Source: Bacteroidota bacterium (GTDB lineage Bacteria; Bacteroidota; Bacteroidia; Chitinophagales; Chitinophagaceae). From it: DNA of 64,000 bases. Positions 55,354 to 63,958 of this stretch are shown piece after piece. Every line of letters starts with the position of its first letter. Position 1 is the stretch's first letter. The stretch lies in contig JAFDXX010000007.1 in assembly GCA_018267705.1 (NCBI GenBank), positions 1-64,000 of the forward strand. Reading direction: 5' to 3'. The notes below the pieces were generated by a model. The model saw only the letters and a program-made list of their open reading frames with translations, ran no database searches and was not told the origin of the DNA. Position numbers and translations under genes: made by a program.

Positions 55354-55387
55354 AAACCATTGTAAAAAATACAATGGTTTTTTTTAT
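55354..55387 (+). terminator. Terminator of the transketolase gene
   Basis: A perfect 11-bp stem AAACCATTGTA/TACAATGGTTT with a five-A loop is followed by a run of T. It isolates the gene from the sigma factor downstream. Confidence 0.9.
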
Positions 55388-55425
55388 TTTAAAATATTTC
55401 TTCTTGCAAACCGTCTACCTTTTTA

Positions 55426-56001
55426 ATGAATGCAGGTATTACCTTAGATTCCCAAATGGCAAACGGGCAAAAAAACACTATAACACAAATAGTTAATCAT
55501 TACAGTAAAAGATTACTTGGTTTTATTCGTAAACGTGTAAATAATGATGCCGATGCAGAAGATATTTTGCAAGATGTATTCTATCAGTTCATTGGCAACA
55601 CACAACCAATAGAACAACTTACTAGCTGGCTTTTTACAGTTGCACGCAATAAAATAATTGACCGCAGCCGTAAACACAAACCCGATTTATTAGAAGATAT
55701 TTTTACAAATAATGAAGAAGAGGATTTTAGTTGGACAGATTTATTTTTTGCAAAAGATAATAACCCCGAAACAGAATATTTACGCAATCTATTTTGGGAA
55801 ACACTCAACACCGCTTTAAACGAATTACCCGAAGAGCAACGCAACGTATTTATACAAAATGAATTAGAAGGAATTTCTTTTAAAGACATAGCCACACAAA
55901 CCGGCGAAACTATAAACACTTTACTCTCCCGCAAACGTTATGCTGTACTTCATTTGCGTAAAAGATTACAAACTTTAAAAACCGAATTATTAAATTATTA
56001 A
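55426..56001 (+). CDS. ECF RNA polymerase sigma factor (second)
   Basis: 191 residues. Region 2 is at about 25-95 (SKRLLGFIRKRVNNDADAED, LTSWLFTVARNKIIDRSRK) and region 4 at about 130-185 (LPEEQRNVFIQNELEGISFK, LLSRKRYAVLHLRKRL). An acidic insert (about 100-115) separates them. An ATG at 55456 is an alternative start. The next gene, 10 bases on, encodes a small membrane protein that is probably its control partner. Confidence 0.93.
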   Translation: MNAGITLDSQMANGQKNTITQIVNHYSKRLLGFIRKRVNNDADAEDILQDVFYQFIGNTQPIEQLTSWLFTVARNKIIDRSRKHKPDLLEDIFTNNEEEDFSWTDLFFAKDNNPETEYLRNLFWETLNTALNELPEEQRNVFIQNELEGISFKDIATQTGETINTLLSRKRYAVLHLRKRLQTLKTELLNY

Positions 56002-56011
56002 AATAAATTAT

Positions 56012-56368
56012 ATGAATAACAAAAAATTTTGGGCAAAAAAAATAATAGGCATTACAATTTGTGCAATAACAATTGCAGCTTTACTAAGTTGGGTAGTAAT
56101 GTTTTTATGGAATGAAGTTTTAGTTACTGTTATTGGCGTTAAATTAATTAGTTTTTGGCAAGCAGTAGGTTTATTAGTTTTAAGTAAAATTTTATTTGGC
56201 GGTTTTAGCAGGGGCTTTGGCAGGCACAGAAGAAAATGGAATTTTGAAATGAAAGAAAAATGGCAACACATGAGTGTTGAAGAAAAAGAAAAATTTAAAC
56301 AAGAATGGAGAAATAAATGCAGTATGTGGAGCAATGATAATAAAACCAAGCAAGAAGAAAAACAATAA
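56012..56368 (+). CDS. Small membrane protein partner of the ECF sigma factor
   Basis: 118 residues. Two membrane helices (about 11-33 and 42-62; LISFWQAVGLLVLSKILFGG) are followed by a basic segment (RGFGRHRRKWNFEMKEKW) and a charged tail ending in Lys/Gln. The tail has no zinc motif. The 10-base spacing from the sigma gene suggests a regulatory pair. This layout (short two-helix protein after an ECF gene) is frequent in the phylum, but the mechanism is not known to me. Confidence 0.7.
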   Translation: MNNKKFWAKKIIGITICAITIAALLSWVVMFLWNEVLVTVIGVKLISFWQAVGLLVLSKILFGGFSRGFGRHRRKWNFEMKEKWQHMSVEEKEKFKQEWRNKCSMWSNDNKTKQEEKQ

Positions 56369-56518
56369 CTGCCTAACATTTAGCACTAAATTTCTTTTAA
56401 AAGAAAACACCTGCTCTATACTTTTATTTACAATCATATAAATAAAATTATCAATAGCACTACTTACAAACAAACTGTTGTTTATTTGCTCTGCATAAAT
56501 AAAAGCAAATAAAACTAT

Positions 56519-58312
56519 ATGAAAATTTTATTAAAATATATTAAGCCTTATCGTTGGTTAGTTATTTTGGCTTTATTTCTTGCATCTGTCAATCAAATTT
56601 TTTCTTTATTCGATCCTATGTTGGTTGGTAAATTAATTGATGGATTTGCCACACATCCACATACAACCGATAAAGCAGGTGCACACATTAGAACAGAACA
56701 TGAGTTTGTAAATGGTCTTTTATTTTATTTAGTGCTTTTAGTAGGCACTGCAATGGTAAGCCGTATTGCTAAAGCATTTCAAGATTATGTAGTAAATGTA
56801 ATTGTACAAAAATTTGGTGCCACCATTTTTACTGATGGTTTACAACATTCTATGAGTTTACCTTTTCAAGAATTTGAAGATCAACGCAGTGGAGAAACTT
56901 TATCTATTCTAACTAAAGTAAGAACAGATACAGAAAGATTTATAGGTTATTTTATTAATGTGTTTTTTGGAATTTTAGTAAGCATTGTTTTTGTTTCTAT
57001 TTATGCTGCTAAATTACACTGGAGCATTATGCCCGTTTATTTAGGCGGAACATTACTTATTGGTTTAATAACTAACTTATTAAGTAAAAAAATTAAAACC
57101 ATTCAAAAAACAATTGTAAAAGAAACCACAGCATTAGCAGGAAGCACCACTGAAAGTTTACGCAATATTGAAATTGTAAAAAGCTTAGGGCTTACACAAC
57201 AAGAAGTAAAAAGATTAAACAACAACACTTTTAAAATTTTAGGATTAGAATTACGCAAAGTAAAAAGCATACGTGCCTTAAGTTTTATACAAGGCACAAT
57301 GGTTAATTTTTTACGCCAAACTATTACGTTTACATTATTGTGGTTAATTTTTAAAGATGTATTAACTACGGGTCAATTCATTTCATTACAATTTTACAGT
57401 TTCTTCATATTTGGGCCAATGCAAGAAATTGGAAATATTATATTAAGCTATCGCGAAGCAGAAGCCTCATTAAATAACTTCCATAATTTAATGCTAAAAA
57501 AGCCGGAATCTACGCCCCTTGCTCCTAAAAATATTGACATTGTAAAAGAACTCACTTTCTCTAATGTTTCATTCAAACATCAAACAGCACAATACAAAGC
57601 ATTAGATAATATTTGTTTTGATGTAAAGAATGGAGAAACCATTGCATTTGTTGGCCCAAGTGGTGCAGGTAAAAGTACATTGGTAAAATTATTGGTAGGC
57701 TTATACCGACCACAAGAAGGGAAAATTTTATACAATAATATTAATGGCGAAGATTTAAATTTTGAAGAATTACGCAAACAAATAGGTTTTGTAACACAAG
57801 ATACACAACTGTTTGCCGGAACAATTAAAGAAAATTTATTATTCGTTAATCCACATGCAACTAATGAACAACTTACTGAAGCTTTGCATAAAGCAAGCTG
57901 CAATAATTTATTAATACGTGCAGAAAAAGGAATTGAAACAGTAATAGGAGAAGGTGGTTTAAAATTAAGCGGTGGAGAAAAACAACGTTTAAGCATTGCA
58001 CGTGCATTATTACGCAAACCACATTTATTAATTTTTGATGAAGCAACTTCTGCATTAGACTCTATTACTGAAGAAGAAATAACCAACACTATTCGCAGTA
58101 TATCAAAAGAAAAAGAACAAATAACCGTAATGATTGCACACCGATTAAGCACAATTATGCATGCAGATAAAATTTACGTTTTAGAAAAAGGGCAAATTGT
58201 TGAAACCGGTAACCATAGTGAATTATTAACCGAAAAAGGTTTGTACTACGCTATGTGGAGGCAACAAATTGGTGAAAGAAAAATAATGATGAATGCCATT
58301 ACAATGAATTAA
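56519..58312 (+). CDS. ABC transporter, fused membrane and ATPase domains (second exporter)
   Basis: 597 residues. A six-helix membrane domain spans about 15-310. The ATPase has Walker A GPSGAGKST, the signature LSGGEKQ, Walker B LLIFDEATSALDS and the switch His in MIAHRLST. Unlike the exporter at 6643 it has the canonical LSGG signature and an unusual first periplasmic loop rich in His/Thr (about 45-65). It follows the ECF pair after 150 bases and may or may not belong to it. It ends 6 bases before the convergent murI. The substrate is unknown. Confidence 0.93.
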   Translation: MKILLKYIKPYRWLVILALFLASVNQIFSLFDPMLVGKLIDGFATHPHTTDKAGAHIRTEHEFVNGLLFYLVLLVGTAMVSRIAKAFQDYVVNVIVQKFGATIFTDGLQHSMSLPFQEFEDQRSGETLSILTKVRTDTERFIGYFINVFFGILVSIVFVSIYAAKLHWSIMPVYLGGTLLIGLITNLLSKKIKTIQKTIVKETTALAGSTTESLRNIEIVKSLGLTQQEVKRLNNNTFKILGLELRKVKSIRALSFIQGTMVNFLRQTITFTLLWLIFKDVLTTGQFISLQFYSFFIFGPMQEIGNIILSYREAEASLNNFHNLMLKKPESTPLAPKNIDIVKELTFSNVSFKHQTAQYKALDNICFDVKNGETIAFVGPSGAGKSTLVKLLVGLYRPQEGKILYNNINGEDLNFEELRKQIGFVTQDTQLFAGTIKENLLFVNPHATNEQLTEALHKASCNNLLIRAEKGIETVIGEGGLKLSGGEKQRLSIARALLRKPHLLIFDEATSALDSITEEEITNTIRSISKEKEQITVMIAHRLSTIMHADKIYVLEKGQIVETGNHSELLTEKGLYYAMWRQQIGERKIMMNAITMN

Positions 58313-58318
58313 AATATT

Positions 58319-59146
58319 TTACAAATCAATATGCCGTGCATTTATATTTTTCCCATAAAATGTAGCTGCATGTTTATTAAAATCTTCAACTGCATCTGTT
58401 GTATAAAATTCAATTTTATGTTCTTTTAAACATTTCATTTCTATTTCAGTATGGCGTTGCAAATAATTGGCTAAACTATTGGCTACAATTTCTCCTTGGC
58501 TAATAATTTTTGTATCGGCGGGCAAATGGTCTTTTATTTTTTTTAGCAACAAAGGGTAGTGTGTGCATGCTAATAATACAGTATCAATTTTATCATTTTG
58601 TTTAAGTAAAGCTTGTGTATATTCTTTCACAAAAAAATCAGCTCCTTTGTTTTCATGTTCATTATTTTCAATTAACGGAACCCACATTGGGCAAGCTTGT
58701 TGAAATATTTTTACTTCGGGATAAAACTTTTCTATTTCAATAACATAAGAATTTGATTGTACCGTTCCGTTAGTTGCCAGTATGCCAATATGTTTTGTAT
58801 TGGAATAATTCCCAATAATTTCTGAGGTAGGCCTTATAACGCCCAGTACTCTTTTATCTGCATCAATAAAGGGTAAATTTTTTTGCTGAATATTTTTTAG
58901 TGCCTTTGCCGATGCTGTGTTACAAGCAAGTATTACCAAGTGGCAATTTTGTTTAAAAAACCATTCAACACATTGTAATGTGTATTGATAAACAGTTTCA
59001 AAACTGCGTGTACCATAAGGGCTACGGGCATTATCTCCTAAGTATATATAATTATACTGTGGTAGTTTATTTACTATTTCTTTTAAAATAGTTAAGCCTC
59101 CATAACCGCTATCAAAAATACCTATTGCACCTTGTTGTTTATTCAT
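58319..59146 (-). CDS. murI: Glutamate racemase
   Basis: 275 residues. It makes D-glutamate for peptidoglycan stems. The two catalytic cysteines are Cys75 (LACNTASA) and Cys194 (LACTHYPLL). The N-terminus GIFDSGYGGLTILKEI and the THYPLL segment are conserved. A terminator-like hairpin ends directly in front of the ATG, so expression may depend on read-through from the ompH genes. Last gene of the bamA cluster. Confidence 0.96.
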   Translation of the reverse strand: MNKQQGAIGIFDSGYGGLTILKEIVNKLPQYNYIYLGDNARSPYGTRSFETVYQYTLQCVEWFFKQNCHLVILACNTASAKALKNIQQKNLPFIDADKRVLGVIRPTSEIIGNYSNTKHIGILATNGTVQSNSYVIEIEKFYPEVKIFQQACPMWVPLIENNEHENKGADFFVKEYTQALLKQNDKIDTVLLACTHYPLLLKKIKDHLPADTKIISQGEIVANSLANYLQRHTEIEMKCLKEHKIEFYTTDAVEDFNKHAATFYGKNINARHIDL

Positions 59147-59176
59147 AAAAAAACCTTAGAAAAATTTCTAAGGTTT
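59147..59176 (-). terminator. Hairpin with T-run abutting the murI start codon
   Basis: On the minus strand the perfect 10-bp stem AAACCTTAGA/TCTAAGGTTT is followed by T residues that run into the ATG of murI at 59146. It can act as the terminator of the third ompH gene or as an attenuator in the murI leader. The murI start has almost no space for a free ribosome site. Confidence 0.75.
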
Positions 59177-59197
59177 AAATTTAAATTAAATATTCAA

Positions 59198-59806
59198 TTA
59201 ATGCTTAGTTTTTGGTTGTGGCTTAGGTGTAGTACTTGCAGGAGGTGTAGTAACTGCTTTAACTCTGTCTGCCAATTCTTTTGACAAAGGAATTTTTAAT
59301 TTTCCTAAAACACGTAATGCCAATTCATCTGATTGGTTAGCCCAAAAAATTGCATCGGGTTTTAGAATGTAAGTATATTTCTGTTCATTAATTACAGCTT
59401 GTAATGCATCATAAATTTTTTGTAAGTAAGGAGCAAGATATTCTCTTTGTTTTGTTTGATATTTTTCGTTCTGATATTGTTGCCATGTTAATACTCTTCC
59501 TTTCAAATTGTTTATTTCTTCTACACGTTTTTGTTTAAGGGCCGGAGTAATATTGTTAGGTATTGCTGTATCTCTTTTTAATAAACTATCTTTTAGTTTA
59601 TAATCGGCCATTAGTACATCGTACTCTGCAGCAAGAGAATCTGTTGCAAATATTTTCATTAAAGAATCTACTCTTTCAATACCCGGCATAAGTGGTAAAA
59701 TTTGTTGCTCATCAAACACACCAATTTTTACTTGTTGTGCATGTGTATTATTTGCAAATAATATTACTATAATAAAACAAGTGGTAAATATTAATTTTTT
59801 TTTCAT
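59198..59806 (-). CDS. OmpH/Skp-family periplasmic chaperone (third copy)
   Basis: 202 residues with a signal peptide (MKKKLIFTTCFIIVILFANNTHAQ). It begins VKIGVFDEQQILPLMPGIERVD, clearly paralogous to the upstream copy (TKIGMFDREAVLSLMPGIQRVD). The middle is a long charged helix, as in Skp tentacles, and the tail is Pro/Thr/Lys-rich. It should hold unfolded outer-membrane proteins on their way to BamA. Confidence 0.88.
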   Translation of the reverse strand: MKKKLIFTTCFIIVILFANNTHAQQVKIGVFDEQQILPLMPGIERVDSLMKIFATDSLAAEYDVLMADYKLKDSLLKRDTAIPNNITPALKQKRVEEINNLKGRVLTWQQYQNEKYQTKQREYLAPYLQKIYDALQAVINEQKYTYILKPDAIFWANQSDELALRVLGKLKIPLSKELADRVKAVTTPPASTTPKPQPKTKH

Positions 59807-59827
59807 GGTATAATTGCTTAGTTGTTA

Positions 59828-59860
59828 ATAAAAAGCCTTGAAGCAACCACTTCAAGGCTT
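59828..59860 (-). terminator. Hairpin between the second and third ompH genes
   Basis: A perfect 11-bp stem AAGCCTTGAAG/CTTCAAGGCTT with a six-base loop on the minus strand is followed by TTTATTAAC, a weak T-run. Partial termination would lower the third copy and murI. Confidence 0.7.
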
Positions 59861-59880
59861 ATAATAAATATATTTACTAT

Positions 59881-60501
59881 TTAATTTTTGCCTGCAGGTT
59901 TGGTTTGTGGTTTAGCATTAGTTGCCGATTTTGTTCCACCTTTTAGTGCTTTAATTTGATCTTCAATTTGTTGTGGTAAAGGAATTTTCATTTTATCTAA
60001 TACACGCAAATTAAATTCGTTGGCTTTATCTAATTCAAAATATTCAAACACATCGGGTTTAAATATTTGTGTGTATTTCTGTTCTGCAATAACTTCTTCC
60101 ATTGCATGGTATATTTTTTCCATAAATGGTTGTAAGTATTCTGCTTGTTTTCTTTGGTATTCTTGTTGTTGGTATTGTTGCCAACCTACCAATTTTGCTT
60201 TTAATTTATTTACTTCATCTATTCTTACTTTTTTAATAGATGCGTTTAAAGTTTTAGGTGCAGTAGTATCTCCTTTCAGTAAGCTGTCTTTATAGTTGTA
60301 TTCTGTGTAAGTCATTTCATACTCTGTTTGCAAAGAATCTTTTACAAATTTTTGCATTAAAGAATCTACTCGTTGAATGCCGGGCATTAAACTTAAAACT
60401 GCTTCACGATCAAACATCCCAATTTTTGTTTGTGCATTGGTGTTGCTTGTAAATACAAGGCTGCTAGCTATAATTGCCAATGCTAATGCAACTTTTTTCA
60501 T
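59881..60501 (-). CDS. OmpH/Skp-family periplasmic chaperone (second copy)
   Basis: 206 residues with a signal peptide (MKKVALALAIIASSLVFTSNTNA). The N-terminal strand TKIGMFDREAVLSLMPG leads into the charged helical arm. The tail ends in a Lys/Thr/Pro segment. It resembles the third copy much more than the first, so the pair probably arose by tandem duplication. It lies 44 bases after the first copy. Confidence 0.9.
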   Translation of the reverse strand: MKKVALALAIIASSLVFTSNTNAQTKIGMFDREAVLSLMPGIQRVDSLMQKFVKDSLQTEYEMTYTEYNYKDSLLKGDTTAPKTLNASIKKVRIDEVNKLKAKLVGWQQYQQQEYQRKQAEYLQPFMEKIYHAMEEVIAEQKYTQIFKPDVFEYFELDKANEFNLRVLDKMKIPLPQQIEDQIKALKGGTKSATNAKPQTKPAGKN

Positions 60502-60545
60502 TTTACTTGATTTGTTATTTTATTTGTTTTATTTTATTTTGAATA

Positions 60546-61061
60546 TTAGGGTTTGATGCCTAATTCTCTTAATACATCATCGCTTTTATCCAATTTTGGG
60601 TCGGCAAATATAACGGTAATTCCTTCACTTTTATCTAATACAAAATCGTATGCTTTTGCTACCGAAATTTTTTGTATGGCATTGTAAACCTTGTCCTGTA
60701 TTGGTTTTACTAGTTTTTGTCTTTCTTTAAATAAATCTCCTTCGTAGCCAAAGCGTTTTTTTTGTAGGTCTCTTACTTCTTTTTCTTTGTTAAATAATTC
60801 TGTTTCTCGTTTCTTTTTTAGTTCATCACTTAGCATATATTGTTCAGCATCGTAGTTTTTATACATTTTATCTAACTCTGCTTGTTTATCATCAATTTCT
60901 TTTTGCCATTGGCTGCTTATTTGTTGAATTTGTTTATCGGCATTTTTATATTCGGGTAGTTTATCTAAAATATATTTTGTATCTATTACTGCATAGCGTT
61001 GTGCATTTGCAGCAAAAGCAAATAATAAAAAGCAAGAGGCAATAAATAATAATTTTTTCAT
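60546..61061 (-). CDS. OmpH/Skp-family periplasmic chaperone (first copy)
   Basis: 171 residues, the usual Skp length. A signal peptide ending AFAANA is followed by QRYAVIDTKYILDKLPEY and a long Lys/Glu/Gln helix. The C-terminal strand (AYDFVLDKSEGITVIFAD) closes the trimer base. It starts 21 bases after the bamA stop, so it is co-transcribed with bamA. The chaperone delivers outer-membrane proteins to it. Confidence 0.93.
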   Translation of the reverse strand: MKKLLFIASCFLLFAFAANAQRYAVIDTKYILDKLPEYKNADKQIQQISSQWQKEIDDKQAELDKMYKNYDAEQYMLSDELKKKRETELFNKEKEVRDLQKKRFGYEGDLFKERQKLVKPIQDKVYNAIQKISVAKAYDFVLDKSEGITVIFADPKLDKSDDVLRELGIKP

Positions 61062-61082
61062 ACAAAATATTTTTAATTTATT

Positions 61083-63827
61083 TTATTCAGGTTCGTAACC
61101 TAACATAAAGGTAAACCTACTCATGTCTTTTAAACTTGCTCCGGGTGTGTAGCGGTCTAAACCAATACCATAATCAAATCCAAGTAATCCAAACATTGGT
61201 AAATAAAAACGCATACCTACACCAACAGAACGTCTTAACTCAAATGGGTTGTAGGTTTTTAAATTATACCAACCATTGGCGGCTTCAAAAAAGGTAAGGG
61301 CATATATTGTGCTACTTGGGTTTAAACTTAACGGATATCTTAACTCTAACGTGTATTTATTAAATATAGTGAAATATTGATTTGTTCCAGATTGATCTGG
61401 ATTTACTGTTACATTAGGTGTGTTGTAAACAGGATAGCCTCTGTGTGAAATAATATCGTAACCAATTAATGCATATTGATTGCTTAATCCTGCATCTCCC
61501 ACCTGAAAACGCTCGAATGGAGATACTTGTAATTGTAAATTATATCTTCCTAAAAATCCATATTTAGCGGCCAACTTCATTACTAACATTTTGTTATGTT
61601 CTGTTCCGCTTGGTTTGGTTAAAGGAATATACCATTCTCCATTAAAACGCCATTTATGGTATTCAATCCATTTATATGGATTTGCTTGTTCTATAAAATT
61701 TTTATCTATTAAAGAATAAGGTGGTGTTAATTGAAGACTTAACATGAAGTTAGAACCACTACTTGGAAACAATGGTTGATTAATAGATGTACGTTGTAAT
61801 GCAACTTTAAAGTTTAAGTTGTTTGAATATCCGTTATTAAAGCCTGGCAAGGTAACGGGGCTTATATAATAATTTACTAAATGATATTGCGTAAAGCCTA
61901 ATGAGGTTGATAATGCAAAATAATCATCGGGCCATTTTAATTGTTTTGATAGCCCAACAGAAAAACCGGTTGTTTTTAAGTATGATTTATTGGCAGCATC
62001 AGAAGTATAAGTACCTGTTGTAGGATCATAGGCATTGGCAAACTTGGTATCATAAATAGATACTGAAAATGCATTTCTTTTTTTACCGCCTAACCATGGT
62101 TCTGTAAATGAAAAGTTGTATGAACGGAATGCACGCCCGTTACTTTGTATACGAAAACTTAGTTTTTGTCCATCGCCCATTGGAATTTGAAATGGATGGT
62201 AAGATGACTTGCTAAATAAATTACGCAATGAGAAGTTATTAAAACTAATACCTACTGTACCGGTTAAACCAATGGTACCGCCCCAGCCTGCACTAAGCTC
62301 TAACTGATCACTCGATTTTTCTTCTACTTGCCAAGTAACATCAACCGTTCCATCATCTGGATTGGGAACAACATTTGGATTAATTTTTTCTGCGTTGAAA
62401 AAGTTTAATTGAGAAAGTTCTCGTTGAGAACGAATTAATAATTCACGACTAAATTTTTCTCCGGGCAATGTTCTTAATTCACGGCGAATAACATAATCTT
62501 TTGTTTTTTCATTTCCTGAAATACGAATGTTTTTCCAAGTGGCTTGCGGGCCTTCTATAATTCTAATTTCATAATCAATAGTATCATTATAAACGGCAGT
62601 TTCTACTGGGTCTGTTCTAAAAAACAAATATCCGTCATCCATATAATAACTACCTACATCTCCACCTTCGGGAGAGCCTTTGCCTAAGCGTTTGTTTAAT
62701 GTTTCAAGATTATAAACATCGCCTTTTTTAATACCGAGAATTAATGAAAGCACAGAATCGGAATATTTTGTATTTCCTCTCCAACTAATATTTCCAAAAT
62801 AATATTTATGCCCTTCGTTTAATTTAATATCTATGTTTAAGTTTTTCTTTGAATTAGGATATACTAAATCTTTTTCAATATTGGCATCACGATAACCAAT
62901 AGAGTTGTAGTATTCAATGAGTTTATCTTTATCTTCTTCGTATTTTTTTTGATTGAATTTTGCAGAAGTAAAAAGTTTTAATCTTATATAAGGATCTAAC
63001 AATTTACGTGTTTTACTGGGTGTTAAATATCCTCTGTCTGCCAAGTAATCCATAAAAGTGTATGGTTTTACTTTTATGATACCACCTGTATCTACTGCAG
63101 GAAATAATGTTAAACGTGATTGTTCTTTTGTGCCTTTGAATTGTTTTTTTAAGATGCTGGCTTCTACGGTATTTCCGGCAAATCTAATATCACTTATTTT
63201 TACTTTGCTGCCTTTATTAATTACAAAGTTTAAACTAATTGAATTGTTATCTAAACTTGTGTTTTTTAGTTCTTCAACATCTACATTTATATTTTGAAAT
63301 CCTTTATCAAAATAATATTTTTTGATGGCTTCAACAGCAGAGCGTTTCATGTTTTCGGTTATCACTCTTCCTTTTACTAAGCCGGTTTTTCCGGATAAAT
63401 CATCTGATTCGCTTTTTCGTGCATTTATAAAATGGAAATCAGAAAGTCTGGGTCTTTCGGTTACTTCAATTTCAATATCTAATTTATTTCCATGCAAACC
63501 GGTAAAATAAATTTTTACATCGTTAAAGTAATTTTGGTTCATTAACTTTCTAATGCTTTTACTAAACGCATCGGTTCCGGGAATAGTTACTTCATCTCCT
63601 ACATTAATTCCGGTAATAGAAAGTAAAAGATTTTCATCAAAGTACTTATTACCAATAATTTTAATAGAATTAATTTTATACTTCTTAGGTGTTTTTTGAT
63701 TAAAAATATTAATCAATTCTGCATCAATGGAAGTAATGCTTGTATCGGTTTTTTCTTGAGAATAACTTACTAAGGCAGTTAAGGTTAAGATAAAAGAAAA
63801 AACAAAAATTTTGTACACTTTGTGCAT
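61083..63827 (-). CDS. bamA: Outer-membrane protein assembly factor BamA
   Basis: 914 residues from the ATG at 63827, which starts a clear signal peptide (MHKVYKIFVFSFILTLTALV); an upstream ATG at 63878 would precede it with 17 residues. About five POTRA domains fill residues 45-470, starting KINSIKIIGNKYFDENLL. The last ends with the DGTVDVTWQVEEKSSDQLEL segment that leads into the barrel. The D15/Omp85 barrel ends in SRFTFMLGYEPE, without the usual terminal aromatic residue. It folds and inserts outer-membrane beta-barrels. A near-consensus -7 element, TTAATTTG, lies at about 63893-63900. Confidence 0.95.
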   Translation of the reverse strand: MHKVYKIFVFSFILTLTALVSYSQEKTDTSITSIDAELINIFNQKTPKKYKINSIKIIGNKYFDENLLLSITGINVGDEVTIPGTDAFSKSIRKLMNQNYFNDVKIYFTGLHGNKLDIEIEVTERPRLSDFHFINARKSESDDLSGKTGLVKGRVITENMKRSAVEAIKKYYFDKGFQNINVDVEELKNTSLDNNSISLNFVINKGSKVKISDIRFAGNTVEASILKKQFKGTKEQSRLTLFPAVDTGGIIKVKPYTFMDYLADRGYLTPSKTRKLLDPYIRLKLFTSAKFNQKKYEEDKDKLIEYYNSIGYRDANIEKDLVYPNSKKNLNIDIKLNEGHKYYFGNISWRGNTKYSDSVLSLILGIKKGDVYNLETLNKRLGKGSPEGGDVGSYYMDDGYLFFRTDPVETAVYNDTIDYEIRIIEGPQATWKNIRISGNEKTKDYVIRRELRTLPGEKFSRELLIRSQRELSQLNFFNAEKINPNVVPNPDDGTVDVTWQVEEKSSDQLELSAGWGGTIGLTGTVGISFNNFSLRNLFSKSSYHPFQIPMGDGQKLSFRIQSNGRAFRSYNFSFTEPWLGGKKRNAFSVSIYDTKFANAYDPTTGTYTSDAANKSYLKTTGFSVGLSKQLKWPDDYFALSTSLGFTQYHLVNYYISPVTLPGFNNGYSNNLNFKVALQRTSINQPLFPSSGSNFMLSLQLTPPYSLIDKNFIEQANPYKWIEYHKWRFNGEWYIPLTKPSGTEHNKMLVMKLAAKYGFLGRYNLQLQVSPFERFQVGDAGLSNQYALIGYDIISHRGYPVYNTPNVTVNPDQSGTNQYFTIFNKYTLELRYPLSLNPSSTIYALTFFEAANGWYNLKTYNPFELRRSVGVGMRFYLPMFGLLGFDYGIGLDRYTPGASLKDMSRFTFMLGYEPE

Positions 63828-63958
63828 CCGTCTGGTTATTTTAAATCTTATGGCATTTTGTGCCACAGCAATAGTCAAATTTTTAAGGTGGGCAAATTAA
63901 CGGGAATATTTAAAAGTGTTTGTTAAATAAACCAATTATTTATTTAAGAAAGAAGATT

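Noticed and set aside
54492..55425. Frameshifted or truncated full-length transketolase
   Set aside because: The stop is followed by a perfect terminator and then a sigma factor. No C-terminal transketolase residues are found in any frame downstream.
57580..58152. 190-residue open frame opposite the second ABC exporter
   Set aside because: It is antisense to the conserved ATPase domain, and the residue pattern is that of a reverse-complement shadow.
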